NCBI GenBank assembly: GCA_013339765.2
Contig: CM023457.1
Location: 50,679,745 to 50,743,744 of the forward strand
Length of the DNA stretch: 64,000 nt
Reading direction: 5' to 3'
Origin: Haemaphysalis longicornis
Lineage: Eukaryota; Arthropoda; Arachnida; Ixodida; Ixodidae
Shown: positions 11,901 through 22,914 of the stretch, piece by piece
How the letters are laid out: every line of letters begins with the position of its first letter
Numbering within the stretch: the first letter of the stretch is position 1
Program-made: the position numbers and the translations under genes
The notes under the pieces: generated by a model
Told to the model about the DNA's origin: nothing
Database searches by the model: none
The model's input: only the letters and a program-made list of their open reading frames with translations

Positions 11901-12694
11901 CTGTCAGTGCATTACAGATGGCCCTTCATTATGTGTTAACTGGTGCTCAAAGGCTCTAGTAGGTGCACATTTGGCAAGTCTGCTCTGCATGCCTGGGGAT
12001 GAAGAGGTGATTCCAACCATGCAAACATATTGTGTTTATGCATTTGCAGTCTGGTGCAAGTTTGTTTTTGCATCACCTGTGAAGCTTCTAAGCATGCACT
12101 GCTTGAAAAAAAATGTAAATGTAGTTTTAATAAGTAGCTGAGCTTGTACCATAGGTTGTACCGTACCAAGAGACACAAAAAAGGAGCTTTTTACATCTGG
12201 GCCAGCCGTGGTGCGGCTAAATGTCGCAATTAGTGGGCCAAATAGATTTATCACAATATGCTAATCATGCAGTGATAATTCACTTCCTTCCAACTTGTTG
12301 TGCCAGAAATGTGACGAAGGCTTAACTTTTGTGGTGGTCTTGCAGAAACCATGTTTTTCGCAGATGAAAGATACAACTGAAAGAATATTCCTTGTTAAAA
12401 GGAGTGAGTCGGGTAGAACCTGTTTCACATTTTAATTGAATATGAGGGGAAATCTGTTTTAATTCATGTCAAGTTTATAGAACGTGTGATGCACAAAAAG
12501 CAAACATTTTTTGTGCTGTTTTATGTGGATGATTTCTGAATTCTAGCAAGAGCTAATACTGATACATATGATGTGTTCGTGGCACAGGATGTGTTCTAAT
12601 AAATGTGACCCCTTGTTTTCATGAGTCTGCTTATGTAGCATTTCTCCGTGTTTTTTCACTATTTCATCCTTACTGCACTCGCTTGCAATTGCAG
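8973..12694. other. noncoding stretch upstream of the zinc-finger exon (segment A)
   Basis: Apart from the minus-strand ORF at 9112-9450, nothing coding is recognised. Matches segment B (57906-61636) at high identity and, more weakly but in order, 15.6-18.9 kb: 10080-10400 with 15630-15870, and 12045-12180 with 17117-17250. It ends in a polypyrimidine tract and acceptor AG at 12693-12694, so much of it is probably intron. Confidence 0.55.
9112..9450 (-). CDS. hypothetical minus-strand ORF conserved between segments A and B
   Basis: 112 aa, not recognised. It has one CxxC (RCIRCTKQAT) plus a third Cys ten residues on, and a basic, Ser/Thr-rich C-terminal half. The equivalent in B (58042-58281) keeps the Cys block and differs by an in-frame 6-base deletion, but one-base changes shift the frame at both ends. 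That leaves a core of about 60 residues readable in both copies. It may be a decayed transposon protein or an old exon. No splice or promoter evidence. Confidence 0.25.
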   Translation of the reverse strand: MFKFLEQTAKEAVAVRYEFNLTIIFSLQEQEPDGKKKWTTLYLHKTRCIRCTKQATRNACQEEIQGSTPTRKQGRSLTPTTTSPTKWDLRELWTPLAKKSHKKWSSRRRKYD

Positions 12695-13221
12695 TTTACC
12701 ATCCTGAAGTTTCAAGTGGGCACGTGCAAGAATGGCCAGATGCTGACCTCACCTGGAGCGAAAGCTCAAGCACTCGAGACGTGGGAATTGTGGGAACAAG
12801 CCCTGACAGTGACAAGGACATTGTTGCTGATCTGGCTACTGCACAGTGCACCAAGAACGTTGAGACAACCCCCAGCACAAGTGGCAAGCCCCATTTCTCA
12901 TGCCATTTGTGTCCCTTCACTGCCAGATTTAAGTGTTTCCTAACAAGGCACATCCGAGCACACACAAAAGAGAAGCCCTATAGATGCGATGTTTGCCCAC
13001 GTTCATTTTCTCAAAGGGCCCATTTAACTAGGCATACGCGTAATCACACAGGTGAAAAACTGTTCAAGTGTGAGTACTGCTCACGCTCATTTGGTCGAAA
13101 GTGGAACTTGGTGGCCCACAGGTGCGTGCATACGGGGGAAAAGCCCTTCATATGCAACTTTTGTTCACGCAAGTTCTCTAGTAAGCAGAGCTTACTGTGC
13201 CACATTTCCACCCACAAGTGA
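12695..13221 (+). CDS. C2H2 zinc-finger protein, four fingers, terminal exon (intact)
   Basis: The exon begins after the acceptor ttgcaattgcag (AG 12693-12694), in a phase that gives an open frame from the first base (VYHPEVSSGHVQEW) to TGA at 13219-13221. No ATG precedes the fingers, so upstream exons must supply the start; none was found. An acidic Ser/Thr-rich leader (about 55 residues, motif DADLTWSE) precedes four C2H2 fingers: CHLC...HIRAH, CDVC...HTRNH, CEYC...HRCVH and CNFC...HISTH. The linkers are TKEKP, TGEKL and TGEKP, and the protein ends one Lys after the last finger. Such proteins bind DNA in the nucleus. Presumed helix residues (-1,2,3,6) of fingers 2 and 3 are Q,A,H,R and R,W,N,A. 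The paralogue at 18887-19561 has two more fingers in the middle. The segment B twin at 61637 is frameshifted. Confidence 0.88.
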
Positions 13222-14720
13222 GGACATAGCAGAGCATAGGACTTGCTCCTGTTCATCTCTAGACATCGCCTGCATTCAGATGGATCACATTGGCTTGTGT
13301 GAGGCCAGTAATAGCCAAGTGCCACCTTTTAATGCATAGACCAGTTCTTGAATGTTGAATAACCTTGATGTGGTGAAATGTAGAAGTTCCTTGAAACAGA
13401 CCTGCTAGTGAATTTATAAATCAAATTTTAAATGTCCATGTTGATCACAGCTGTATTCACACAGTTCTTGGTTCTGCTTGGGCATGCGTACGTAAACTGC
13501 TTTTCTTTTACAGAAAAAGCTGTTGATAGGAAAGTTACCATGGTTGATCAGCATGCACAGCAGTGCATTCCTTGACATGCCTGCTTTTCGCAAGGGGTTG
13601 GTGTAGATCCATGGAATCATTAGGATTTAAACCAATGTTGGTGTAATCATAATTAGTTGAAATTGTAGGTTATTTAAAAGGGGATCCATAATTTGGATCT
13701 TGATCTTGAGAACGAAAGTAGGAGCAGTAGCTGAGTAGTAACATCTCAAGCCTCCACATGCACCGTTTAGTCATAATTGCGTTCCTTTAAAACACACACT
13801 GCTGCATCCTTGCTCAGAGTACATAACTCGGCGTTTATATTAGACTTACTTAGACATGTGTAAGCAAGTGCAGTGCTGAAGCGCAGTACCGATTCATGTT
13901 GCGACTTGAAAACCCATCAGCTGGTGAAGCATTTTGCAGATTTTGTGATCTTTGATATTACTGTCCAGTCAACTTTTACAGTATAAGTTAAATCAAAGAA
14001 GGATGCAGCTTCATATGATCCCTGTTGATAATATTCAATTAAATTTTTTGAAGCAATGCTAACAAATTGTCTTTGTTTAATTTCTGGCGTACAGCAACAC
14101 ATTGTTGTTTGATGGTTGTGCCATTATGTCAGTCCTGTTGTCAACAGGTTGGTAGAGCATTCCATTTGTGTAAATGGTATTTTCTAAAAGGTGCATTGTG
14201 TTGTCTAAAATGCAGTTCCTTATGGTTTTACTATATTGTGGACCTATTAGCCAATCCAGTCACGTCTCTGTACCGAACATTCTGAGCAAGCACCCCTTTG
14301 TTGGCTAGTCGAGATCACTGGGAATGGGGGGAAGAGGCGCTATCTCGGAACAGCACCAAAATTCAAGATGGCAGGGACAAAGATCTCCCACCAGGAAAAA
14401 AAGAATGGAATGCAGATGGGCTTAACATTTTCCCTGGGTATGTTAGTCATCACTCTAAAAAAACGCCTCAAAAGCAGTCCCAAAGAAAAGTTCGCAGCAT
14501 TCCGCTTGAAGTCTGCCCCAGCCTCTTGGTGCCACAGCTTGAGCAGCTGCCATTTTGCCATGCGGGTCGCTGTTCTCCGAGCCGTCCAGTGTGTTCCTTA
14601 TGCCGTAGCCCCTGAAGGCCTGTGCCATAGTAATATTGCCTACAGTGACCCACCCCGCGGCGACAAGATCGGGCACATTCTCTGACGAACGCACTGCATG
14701 AAAGCCAACTTTGTTTTGCG
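13222..14720. other. 3' flank of the zinc-finger exon (segment A)
   Basis: Presumed 3' UTR and intergenic DNA; no gene recognised. About 155 bases at 13708-13863 are absent from B at the equivalent point (near 62660). The stretch 14095-14240 is recognisably related to 19815-19965 downstream of the six-finger exon, so the older duplication included the 3' flank. Confidence 0.5.
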
Positions 14721-14850
14721 ATGATTGTAGGTGGAATGAAAGAAGCAACACTTCCCGTGGCCGAAATTGAACCTGAGACCCTCGTGTTGTGAAGGCCACG
14801 TCTATCCGATTGCCCTATAGCGACACTGCTGAAGCAGTTTGGATTTGGAG
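14721..14850 (-). repeat. tRNA-like SINE fragment (different from Ruka type)
   Basis: On the minus strand, a region of about 67 bases has an A-box-like TAGGGCAATCGG and a B-box-like GGTTCAATTTC about 35 bases apart, the arrangement of a tRNA-derived internal promoter. The anticodon arm does not fold cleanly, so this is not a functional tRNA. Present in B near 63515-63630. Confidence 0.45.
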
Positions 14851-14947
14851 AACGTTGCATGGACGTGCAACATTTTAAAAATCATGCACCCCTCCATCTA
14901 ATGATGATGATGGTTGAACACGAAGCTTTCTTTGTGCGAAACCAAAT

Positions 14948-15060
14948 GGTGAAGGGTCAAAGTCAAAACTATTGTGAACAAGCGTCAAAACTGTATGCCA
15001 GTCAAAGTCAAAGCTCACTGAGTCAAATTCTATACCATGCGCTAGTCAAAGTCCAAACCC
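14948..15060 (+). repeat. interspersed GTCAAA short motif repeats
   Basis: GTCAAA or AGTCAAAG recurs about seven times in 110 bases with irregular spacing; the same arrangement occurs in B (63748-63850). Low complexity, no known function. Confidence 0.5.
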
Positions 15061-15213
15061 AGATGACATCCAAGGAATCCCTCACAAGAAAGCATTGCAT
15101 TCAACCATCGTCGTCGTTAAGACGTAGATGTGCATGAGCTATTAGATACTCTGTGGGCAATTTCACTATCCTATCATCCACAGAAAAAGCTATGGTTGAT
15201 TTCTCTATCATAG

Positions 15214-16229
15214 GAATCAGGCAAACACGACGTGAAATGTGCAGCTGAACATGATTTGTGGGTCGGCGGCTGTCTTGTGGGTGTGCTTGGCGAGCGGCGT
15301 CCTGCTGGCGACTAGCTTCAGCCAAGGTGTACTGGCGTCATTTGTGTGATAGATATGATGTCAGTAAAACCTTGGTGTATACCGGCATAAACTACGTACG
15401 TGTTAAAATATAAAACCTGAAAACAAACAACCCCAAGTATAACGTACTCTTTACTACTAAAGGTTGCTTCTCCGCAAAAAGACCGTGTGTGAAGGGGTGA
15501 CCCTTTACAGGCCGTTTGCTTCGTTGTACTGGCGTCACCTTTTTGATGGATATGATGTCAGCTAAATCTTCGTGTATCTGGGAATAAAACACTTTCGTGT
15601 TTTTAAAAATGCTTAGCCCAGACCTCCAATGATCATTCGTCTACTGGAAAAGATGTTTTGACAGAAATATTTCTCAGTTACTGTTGCAACTGGCCTCCTT
15701 TTGTTTTTGTCCTCTTAATGGTTGCCTTCTAAATTGAGCCAAGTTATTGTGAGCACTTGGCTATGATGGTTTTCTCATCAACTGCCATTTCCTCCTCTTT
15801 TTCTGGTTAGCCTTCCCTGCAAGCACAATGGCCCCTAGCAAGTCTGAAGAACTCCAGTGACTCTGACATCATGTTTTTTTTTTTCATTTTTAGATTTGAT
15901 TTTATGACATGCAGATTCTTTCTTTGTTCAAGCACTTAACTGTGCTTATATGTGGCCATGGGGAATACCTCCCAAATTTGCTACCCATGGGGAATAAAGT
16001 GGCAATTGTCATGTGGGCCCAACATAGCATGATCAAGGGTGATAGTGATGTTTTATCACACTTATTCTCTTGTCATTTTCCTGTGGCTCTCTTCACTTCA
16101 GCCGTCATTAGAATTTGAGGAAAGCTGTTTTCTTGTGTAAGCTTAGTGCCCTTTCATATCTGGATTCTGGTGCATATTGGGGGCTGAAGCTTTCGTTATA
16201 GTTGTTTGTGCTGAAAGTTTTGGCAACTT
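15214..16229. other. start of the older duplicated zinc-finger unit, noncoding
   Basis: No gene recognised. 15250-15340 and 15480-15560 share the phrase tactggcgtca...tgatagatatgatgtcag, a short local duplication. From about 15610 the sequence is a diverged colinear relative of 10080-10400, marking the second zinc-finger unit. Confidence 0.45.
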
Positions 16230-16410
16230 CAGGGCTTGAAGCAACACTGAGCTATGAGGCACACCGTAGTGGAGGGCTCTGGATTAATATTGACCACCTG
16301 CGGATCTCTAATATGTGCCAAGATCGTGAGTACATGGGTGTTTTAGCTTTCTCCCTCCATCAGAAAAGCCGCCACCACGGCTGGCATAGAACTCGCGTCT
16401 TAGAGTAATG
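16230..16410 (-). repeat. degenerate Ruka-type tRNA-derived SINE
   Basis: Same order of blocks as the intact SINE at 16716-16959 (agtggagggctc, ttgaccacctg, ggatct, cctccatcagaaa) but with many substitutions and decayed internal-promoter boxes. An old insertion, probably in an intron of the six-finger gene. Confidence 0.75.
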
Positions 16411-16700
16411 CAACAGGTTACTCTGTCTGAGGTTAACATAAAAATTACCAGCTGTAGAGCTGCATATACTGCTAGAAAAAAAGCAGTCAGCACCATCGTA
16501 GAATGGAAAAAGTATTCAGAAGATTTAAGTTTGATTTCCTGCTTGCCAATATTCAGCAAAATTATTTTTTTATTCCTTCACAACCACGTAGTAGAGCTTA
16601 GTGGAGCTTCTTGATGATCATAATCGTGGCATCATCCAGCTTTCTATCAAGTTCGCGTTGTAATTTAGTGGCCACGTTACTGTTTCTGGTCGCTGAGTTA

Positions 16701-16715
16701 CCGATGGCCCTTTTC
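16701..16715 (+). repeat. left target-site duplication of the SINE
   Basis: ccgatggcccttttc, repeated exactly at 16960-16974. Confidence 0.9.
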
Positions 16716-16959
16716 GATTGATTGATTGTAGGATTTTAACGCGCCGACGCAGCGCAGGCGATGAGGCGCGCCGTAGTGGAGGGCTCCGGATTAATTTGGA
16801 CCACCTGGGGATCTTTAACGTGCGCCGAAATCTCGTAAACAGGGGCGTTTTTTGCTTTTCGCCTCCATCAGAAAGCGGGCCGCCGCGGCCGGGAATCGAA
16901 CCCGCGACCCCTCGTGCTCAGCAGCGCAACGCTTTAGCCACTGAGCCACCGCGGCGGGT
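16716..16959 (-). mobile_element. Ruka: full-length tRNA-derived SINE (Ruka type of ixodid ticks)
   Basis: 244 bases, flanked by a perfect 15-base target duplication (16701-16715 and 16960-16974). Read on the minus strand it begins with a tRNA-like head: A box GTGGCTCAGTGG, then B box GGTTCGATTCC about 40 bases later. A conserved body follows (ctgatggaggcgaaaagc, gatccccaggtggtc) and it ends in short ATCA/CAAT repeats. The structure fits the Ruka SINE described from ixodid ticks, so it would be copied by RNA polymerase III and mobilised by a LINE. The exact duplication shows a recent insertion compared with its neighbour at 16230. Confidence 0.9.
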
Positions 16960-16974
16960 CCGATGGCCCTTTTC

Positions 16975-18886
16975 CAGTTCCGATAACTGATGCTCTAAGG
17001 CTCTTGTTGATACGTGTTGAGCAAGATAACTCAGCTGCTCTGCATGTATTCTCATGAAATTTCGGATGTCAGGTTTCGGTTGTTGCAGGACAGGCAAAGC
17101 AGCCATTAAAACTTTGTTCTTGCAGTATACTGCAAGTTTTTAAAATCATCTGCGAAGCTTCTAAGTGTATACTGCAGTGAAAAAATGATTGTACTTTTGT
17201 ACCGTATACACAAGCCTATATTGTGGCTGTTCCAAAAAGACTCGTAGTACCGTAAAGCTCAGAAAGAATGCCCTCCCCTGAAACATCCCCCACCCTCCTT
17301 TAGAGGTAAAATATTAAATTTATAACAGACCCCAAAGATCGCCCACTCCCTTAAATCGCGCTAGCTTCGATGCCTTCGAAAGCCCGGGGAGCTCCCTCCG
17401 CAAAAATATCCCACGGCGGCGAACACCGCCGATGCCGCGAATGTGAACACAAGATACCAACTTGACGGGCAGGAGGAGGAAGGGATAGTATTCGGGAAGA
17501 ATAGAAGGGCGCAGAGATAAGTGCGCAGTTGGCATCCAGGTACCAGAGAGGAAGAGAGACACAGCGAATTACCCTTGCAAGCTCTGTCAGAGGCATGGGA
17601 TTCTGTCCGAAGATACTGCCTTGGCATTGTTTAAGCACTGCAGCATCTTGACAAGCTTTGGCGGTTCTGAAGACGGAAAGTCAAACCAGCGCCTGGCCTG
17701 TGCGAGCACTCAACCGGCAAGCGTACCAGAAGCCTGTTCGAAGCTCATTCGATTCTGACAGTGAAGCAGCATTCAATGTCTTTGGCAATGATGAGTGAAC
17801 AAAATACACGTTAACCATCTATTTACAAATTGGATGCAGCCACCTATTTGTCCTTTCCGCACTCGACCCGAAAGTTCACCCATCATATTTTTTACTTGAT
17901 ATTTCCGCAGTTTTCATTGGAGCTAGATGCGACCACCTTTTTGTAGTTTTTTTTACACCTGACCAAAAAGTGTGCCCATGCCCTATTTTTCACTTGATAT
18001 CATTATGGTTTGGGTGCGCGTTTTTTCGGAGCATTACTGTAAGCTCTTAGGTCTCGGTGATCATTGATGTGACAGGCATGTTGGCATTACAAGTCCTCAT
18101 ATATTTCTCACCATAATATGCAAAGTATTTGGCAACTAGCAACTATTCTCATTTGTGCTGTCTCCCAAGAATGCGAAATTGTGATATATGCTCTAACATT
18201 TCACTGAACTTCCAAAAGATAGAAACTTAAAAGAAGCAGTGATTTTAGTAAAGCCTAGTTGACAGTTAAATTAAATGTCTGAATGCCGAATTGTACTCTG
18301 TAAAATTTTAAAGCATATACGGGGCCCCAGCTAGATCCTTTTCAAAGCACAGCTTTTAAGCACCTGCTCCTGTGGTTTCACGCCATCCCTTGCCGCAGGC
18401 CTTGTAACCAAGTTCAAAGAGGAAACCGAAGATCGAGCAAGCAGGAAAGCGGAGGAAGGTATGGCAAAAGTAATAGCGGGGGTGGTGTGCTGAGGGTGCC
18501 TTGTGAGAAGCGTCATCCTGCTACAGGATAACGAAGAGTAGCGTGCGCCGTGGTGCGTTCACTGATGACGCAATCACTTCCCAGGACAAAGGAAGGGCTG
18601 CCCGAGCACACTCTCGATGCCATAATCACCAGAATCCAGAGGTGTGCACTGCCTTAGCAGCAGCTCTGCTCCATTGCTGGGAAAACTCTGCAGTTCACCC
18701 GGTGCTCAAATTTCACATTAGACAGTAGCATCAGCCAACTTTGTAAACATGTTTCTCATTGTAGTTAGAATGTTTGTGGCATTGCATGTAGGAAGTTCCA
18801 AATTGTGGTAAAAACATTAAACTGCTGCGATAGGTCCCTGCTTTCCCCTTGGTTTTTCATTTTACTCTGCTCGCTTGCCATTTCAG
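16975..18886. other. presumed intron upstream of the six-finger exon
   Basis: No gene recognised. 17117-17250 aligns with 12045-12180 of segment A in the same relative position. It contains the diverged tandem pair at 17831-18000 and ends in a pyrimidine-rich acceptor (AG 18885-18886). Confidence 0.5.
17831..18000 (+). repeat. diverged two-copy tandem repeat, ~93-base spacing
   Basis: Unit 1 (17831-17902) and unit 2 (17924-18000) share GATGC..CCACCT, TTTGT, ACCC/GCCCAT and the closing ACTTGATAT in the same order. Confidence 0.55.
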
Positions 18887-19561
18887 TTGCACGCTCTGAA
18901 GTTGGAAGTGGGGACCAACAAGAAAGGCTGGATGCAGACCTTACCTGGAGCAAACGTTTGAGCACTGAAGACTTGGAGAATTGTGGAAACAAGCCTCGAC
19001 AGTGACAGGAACAGTGGAGCTGATTTGGGTGCTGCACAACCCAGAATGAGCGGCAAGCACCGTTTCTCGTGCCATTTCTGTCCGTACACTTCTAGTTCTA
19101 AGGTCGATGTAATAAGGCATATCCGTACACACACAAAAGAGAAGCCATTTAGATGCGACCTTTGCTCACGTTCATTTTCTCGGAGAGACCATTTAACTAG
19201 ACACAGTGCCACGCACGCCACAGAAAAACGTTATAACTGCGAAAAGTGTCCTGCTCAGGGGTTCATTTCCAAGAGCAGTTTGATTCAGCACATGTTCTTG
19301 CACACACAGAAAAAGGTTTTGAAGTGCAAAACTTGTTCCCGGGCATTTTTTTCCAAGTATCATTTAGACAGGCACACGCGTATTCACACAGGAGAAAGAC
19401 CATTCAAGTGCGAGTACTGCTCACTCTCATTCGTTGAGAAGAACGACTTGGTGGCCCACAGACGCCAGCATACAGGGGAAACGCCCTATGTGTGCACCAT
19501 CTGTTCACGTAAGTTTGCAAATAGGAGCAGCCTCGCATACCACACTTCTACCCACAAGTGA
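18887..19561 (+). CDS. C2H2 zinc-finger protein, six fingers, terminal exon with a one-base frameshift in its leader
   Basis: Starts after the acceptor gccatttcag (AG 18885-18886) and ends with TGA at 19559-19561, one Lys after the last finger, like the exon at 12695. The leader (SEVGSGD...DADLTWSK...STEDLE) is homologous to that exon's. One extra base near 18979 sends the splice frame to a stop at 19004; the finger frame runs unbroken from 18983. Six C2H2 fingers: CHFC, CDLC, CEKC (one extra residue before its His pair), CKTC, CEYC and CTIC. Linkers include TKEKP, ATEKR, TGERP and TGETP. Fingers 1, 2, 5 and 6 correspond to fingers 1-4 of the 12695 exon. Either this is a recent pseudogene, or translation starts inside the exon (ATG at 19046, just before finger 1), or the extra base is a sequence error. 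A nuclear DNA-binding role is expected if expressed. Confidence 0.8.
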
Positions 19562-22500
19562 AACAGTAGAATGCAGTACTTGCTCCCAGACATCTGCAGA
19601 CTCACATCGCAACCTAAAAACCAAAGATCGACCTGTTGTGCGTTGTACAGGTGTTGTGCCGTCTTACAGTACCGTGCAGTAAACCTTTGGGGCTTATTAC
19701 ACATGATCTGCTGCAGAGAGCCGCAGATTCTTGTGATCTCTCTTTATAATAGATGAATCAGTAATTGTCTGGGGAGCAATGCTAAAATGTTTTGTTTTAT
19801 TTAGTTCTTGCTTTGAAGCCAGAACTTGTTTTAAGTGGTTGTGCCGTTGATTAGGTCTGTCATGTCTGTTGTCAACTGGTCGGAAGCACTAAATTTGTGT
19901 GAGACCTATCCATGACAAGCTGAGGGGTGTGCTTGTGTTAAGTTCAGTTCCTTCTTTTTGTTTGTGATAACTGATCTTGCCGTGTCTTTACGATGCTTTT
20001 AATTTGACTTGCATGTTAGCATTATTTTTGTCACTGAGTGATGGTGCAGTTGAGCTTACATTAATAAATCGGTAACAAGATTTCAGACTTTGTCTGCATT
20101 TTTAAGTCCCCTGAGACTCAATTTAGCATCCGGAAGTTCAAATATGTTCCTGCTGGATTGCGGGCAAGCTCTTGGTGCAATCGATAACTGTAAATATTAC
20201 TGGTAGAAATCGAAAGCAGGTGCTACAATTGCTTTATGCAGACATGCTTCAATAAAAAGTTTGGCTTATTTTGGTTTTTACTAATGCTCTGGATCCATCC
20301 GCGCAACATAGCAGTTCTTTTTGTACATTGGACAGTGGCAAAGAAATTGCCCCCAGGGAAGTAGGCCCTCAGCGGTATCCCACATATCTGCTCTCTGTGG
20401 TTTGGTGTCTGACGGAGCTGCCCTTTAATGGGAAACAGACATCATAATCCTCCAGTGGTTTTGATGGTTCTTGGAACTGAAGAATTGCTTTATTCAGCGT
20501 TGCAGCACTCTTGTTTGCAAAGAAAGCAAGGAAGGAGATCAGATGGTACAAGCTGATTTGACATACAAAGCTATTGTGCACAAAAGTGTCATGTGCTAAG
20601 GTTCTTAAGGCAGTTCTTTACTCCAAAACTTTGTTGCACCTGCCCAAAAACACAATAAAGCTACAGAAGTTCTGTAAATTGTCTACTGACAGAATAACAT
20701 TCTTATCCTGCTTCTTCCATACTTCTGCCAAACCATAGTCAACCAAATTTAGAGTGCTTGTTCAATAACTCTGAAAGCACCATCATCTAGGTCAGCTGTG
20801 AGGAGGCGCTTGGCACGGGGATGGCAACTCGCACAAAGAAGTGAAGACAGAGCGCGGTCCTCGAAGTGGACGGTAATACAAAGCGGTCGTCATCATCCTG
20901 TGCGGGTGTTTGGTCTTCAGCGTAGAGTGCTTCTGGTTCTACCGTTTAGCCCCTCCTGCGTCTGTGCTACCCACGATATCACACCAGTGTCTGCGACGGG
21001 GCAATAACATCCTTGTTTATTTCTCGTAGATTACGCCAGTCAGTTGTAAATATTACTGTTGTGCATAGCGCACGACATTAACGCAATGGAGAGTTATGCA
21101 CGGTGCGAAATGCAAGCAGCGCGACATCACACGCAGCAGGTCATTGGAGCATATATGTCAAGCCGTGCGTCCCAAGTCCATGCTGGGCGCAAGCGTATTC
21201 GCCCAAATTGTGATCAAATCGCCAAATACAAGAAGCTGAATTTTCGCACTTTTTGACCGTGAATGCGTACGAGCTGTAGCTTAGTGCGTGATGTGATTTA
21301 ATATGCCACCTTTTACATTTTGTTTCTCGGTTATGCTGAGATTCCATTTTTAAATTTGTTAGTTGCAACTGGTATGTTTTCGTCACCTGTTTTTTTCGTG
21401 CATTGTTTTATACTCTTGTTTCGGACAAAACCTTTGTGAATCAAATACGAAGAGGGCTCTGTTTTGAGTTTTCATTGTCTATGATAATAAAGATTCTACA
21501 TGAGTATAACCACTGTAAGTTCAATTTCACTGTTTCGCTTATGCTTCGTGAAAGAGCTGTGCTTCGCGATAGTGACATTGCATTAGCTAGATTTCACTGG
21601 TATGACCAGCTACAACAATGCATGTGAAGACATTAAACGCAGCACTGAAATCAAATAAACCACCTTTCAGCTTTTTCTACACGTGCGCATGCATATTGTT
21701 CACCAAGTCAAATTCTTGCATGAGAGGTGTGCATTATTGAAGCTATGTAGGCACTGCTCGCCTTGCGTTTCTGTCACTTAAGAAGCTGATGCTGCAATGG
21801 TGATCTGCATGCATGTGCTCTAAATTCGAAATAGAGCATTCAGGTAACACTTAAGCATTTCAGTAATTCTCACTGTTGCATCACAAGTGGCTGCTGGAGC
21901 GAGAAGCTCGCTGCTCCAGCAGTGCTCTACATCGTGGATGCCAAGTCAAATAGTAAGCTACTGCTTGCCGCAGCACTGTTCACAACTCAACACGCATAAT
22001 GTCTACACATATATATTTGGAGTGTAAATCACAATGACAGCACATCAATTGATGCCCACTTCATAACACAGGCAATGAAGTACGTTTGAAGGGTTACTGA
22101 TCTGTACTATAAGAAGTTGTGCCATAAATCAGAACGGTCAATACGGCGTTACCATGGATCCTTAATGGTAACATTAGGGATTCATTTTTGTCATGGTTTG
22201 ACAATACACTTAATTAGTCAAGAAAAACCAAAACGCATTTGCCATGGCATTATAGAACAGAGCACATCAATCTTTATTTTTTTATAATTTGATCCTGGAC
22301 ACAGCTTGTTATACAGCCGTCACATCATTCCTGGAGAGCCTGACAAACCGTTGGGCCTCTCCATAGAAGCAGCAATTGTTTCATCACCAGACTGTTCTTA
22401 TGATACACTAACTTGCACATTCAACTTGATGATCTTAGTGAGGCAGCTTATTCCAGGACATATTTCAATCTGATCAATGTTTAAACAAGAAAAGATCTAT

Positions 22501-22914
22501 AAACAGACCTCTGTAAAATGCTACATTAAATTATAGCCTGCGGAGTTTCGGAAAACTTGTGCTTTGCTATACTGAAGAAACGTTTCGATCATTCTCACTA
22601 TACACCTCACAACTAAGTGCGTGAGCTAACCTGTTCTATTCTTTGCCATCTTGTTTTTCCACTTTAATCCATGTGTGCTGTACACACTACATGCTGCCTC
22701 TGATTGACCACTATGATGGCACTCAACCAAATAGATAAACACGTTTCCTTCAGTGTCTCAGCCTGGGCCTGTTCACGCATACGCGGTACCTCTGTAGGCT
22801 TAGAAATAAAGAGACGGGCCTCGGCCGGGCCTGGGCTCACTAGTGGATGCCCCAGGGCTATATAAACGGGGCCCTCGCAGTGCTTTAGCGAGCCCTGCAC
22901 TGCGCTGCCTACCC
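19562..22914. other. 3' flank of the six-finger exon and intergenic DNA
   Basis: No gene recognised. 19815-19965 is the diverged relative of 14095-14240. A short GGGCC-rich patch at 22815-22845 resembles the arrays at 34.7 and 35.7 kb. A TATAAA near 22860 has no supported gene next to it. Confidence 0.45.
20063..20068 (+). terminator. possible polyadenylation signal of the six-finger gene
   Basis: AATAAA about 500 bases after the stop, followed by a T-rich stretch near 20085-20105. Not unique enough to be sure. Confidence 0.35.

Larger units (their letters stand above)
3586..15213 (+). repeat. segment A of a direct ~11.6 kb segmental duplication
   Basis: Homologous along its length and in the same orientation to 52257-64000. 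Landmarks in order are the opening tgtatgtgattgcaaaac, LINE endonuclease and RT remnants, a TTAA element, the LINE 3' end, a minus-strand ORF, the zinc-finger exon and a SINE-like tail. Divergence is uneven: many substitutions and indels across the LINE and flanks, almost none across the zinc-finger exon. Segment B reaches the window edge, so the right limit of homology is unknown. Confidence 0.92.

Noticed and set aside
12696..13325. Minus- and alternate-frame ORFs over the zinc-finger exon
   Set aside because: Shadows of the repeated finger coding, which keeps other frames open.
14468..14860. 130-codon minus-strand ORF
   Set aside because: Runs through the tRNA-like SINE fragment; composition and position fit a repeat, not a gene.
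16716..16959. tRNA gene (good A and B boxes)
   Set aside because: Has a SINE body, tail repeats and a target duplication, and the tRNA part is not a complete cloverleaf.
22855..22870. TATA box (ctatataaacgggg) as a promoter
   Set aside because: No supported gene starts downstream on the plus strand; it abuts the end of the inverted zinc-finger remnant.
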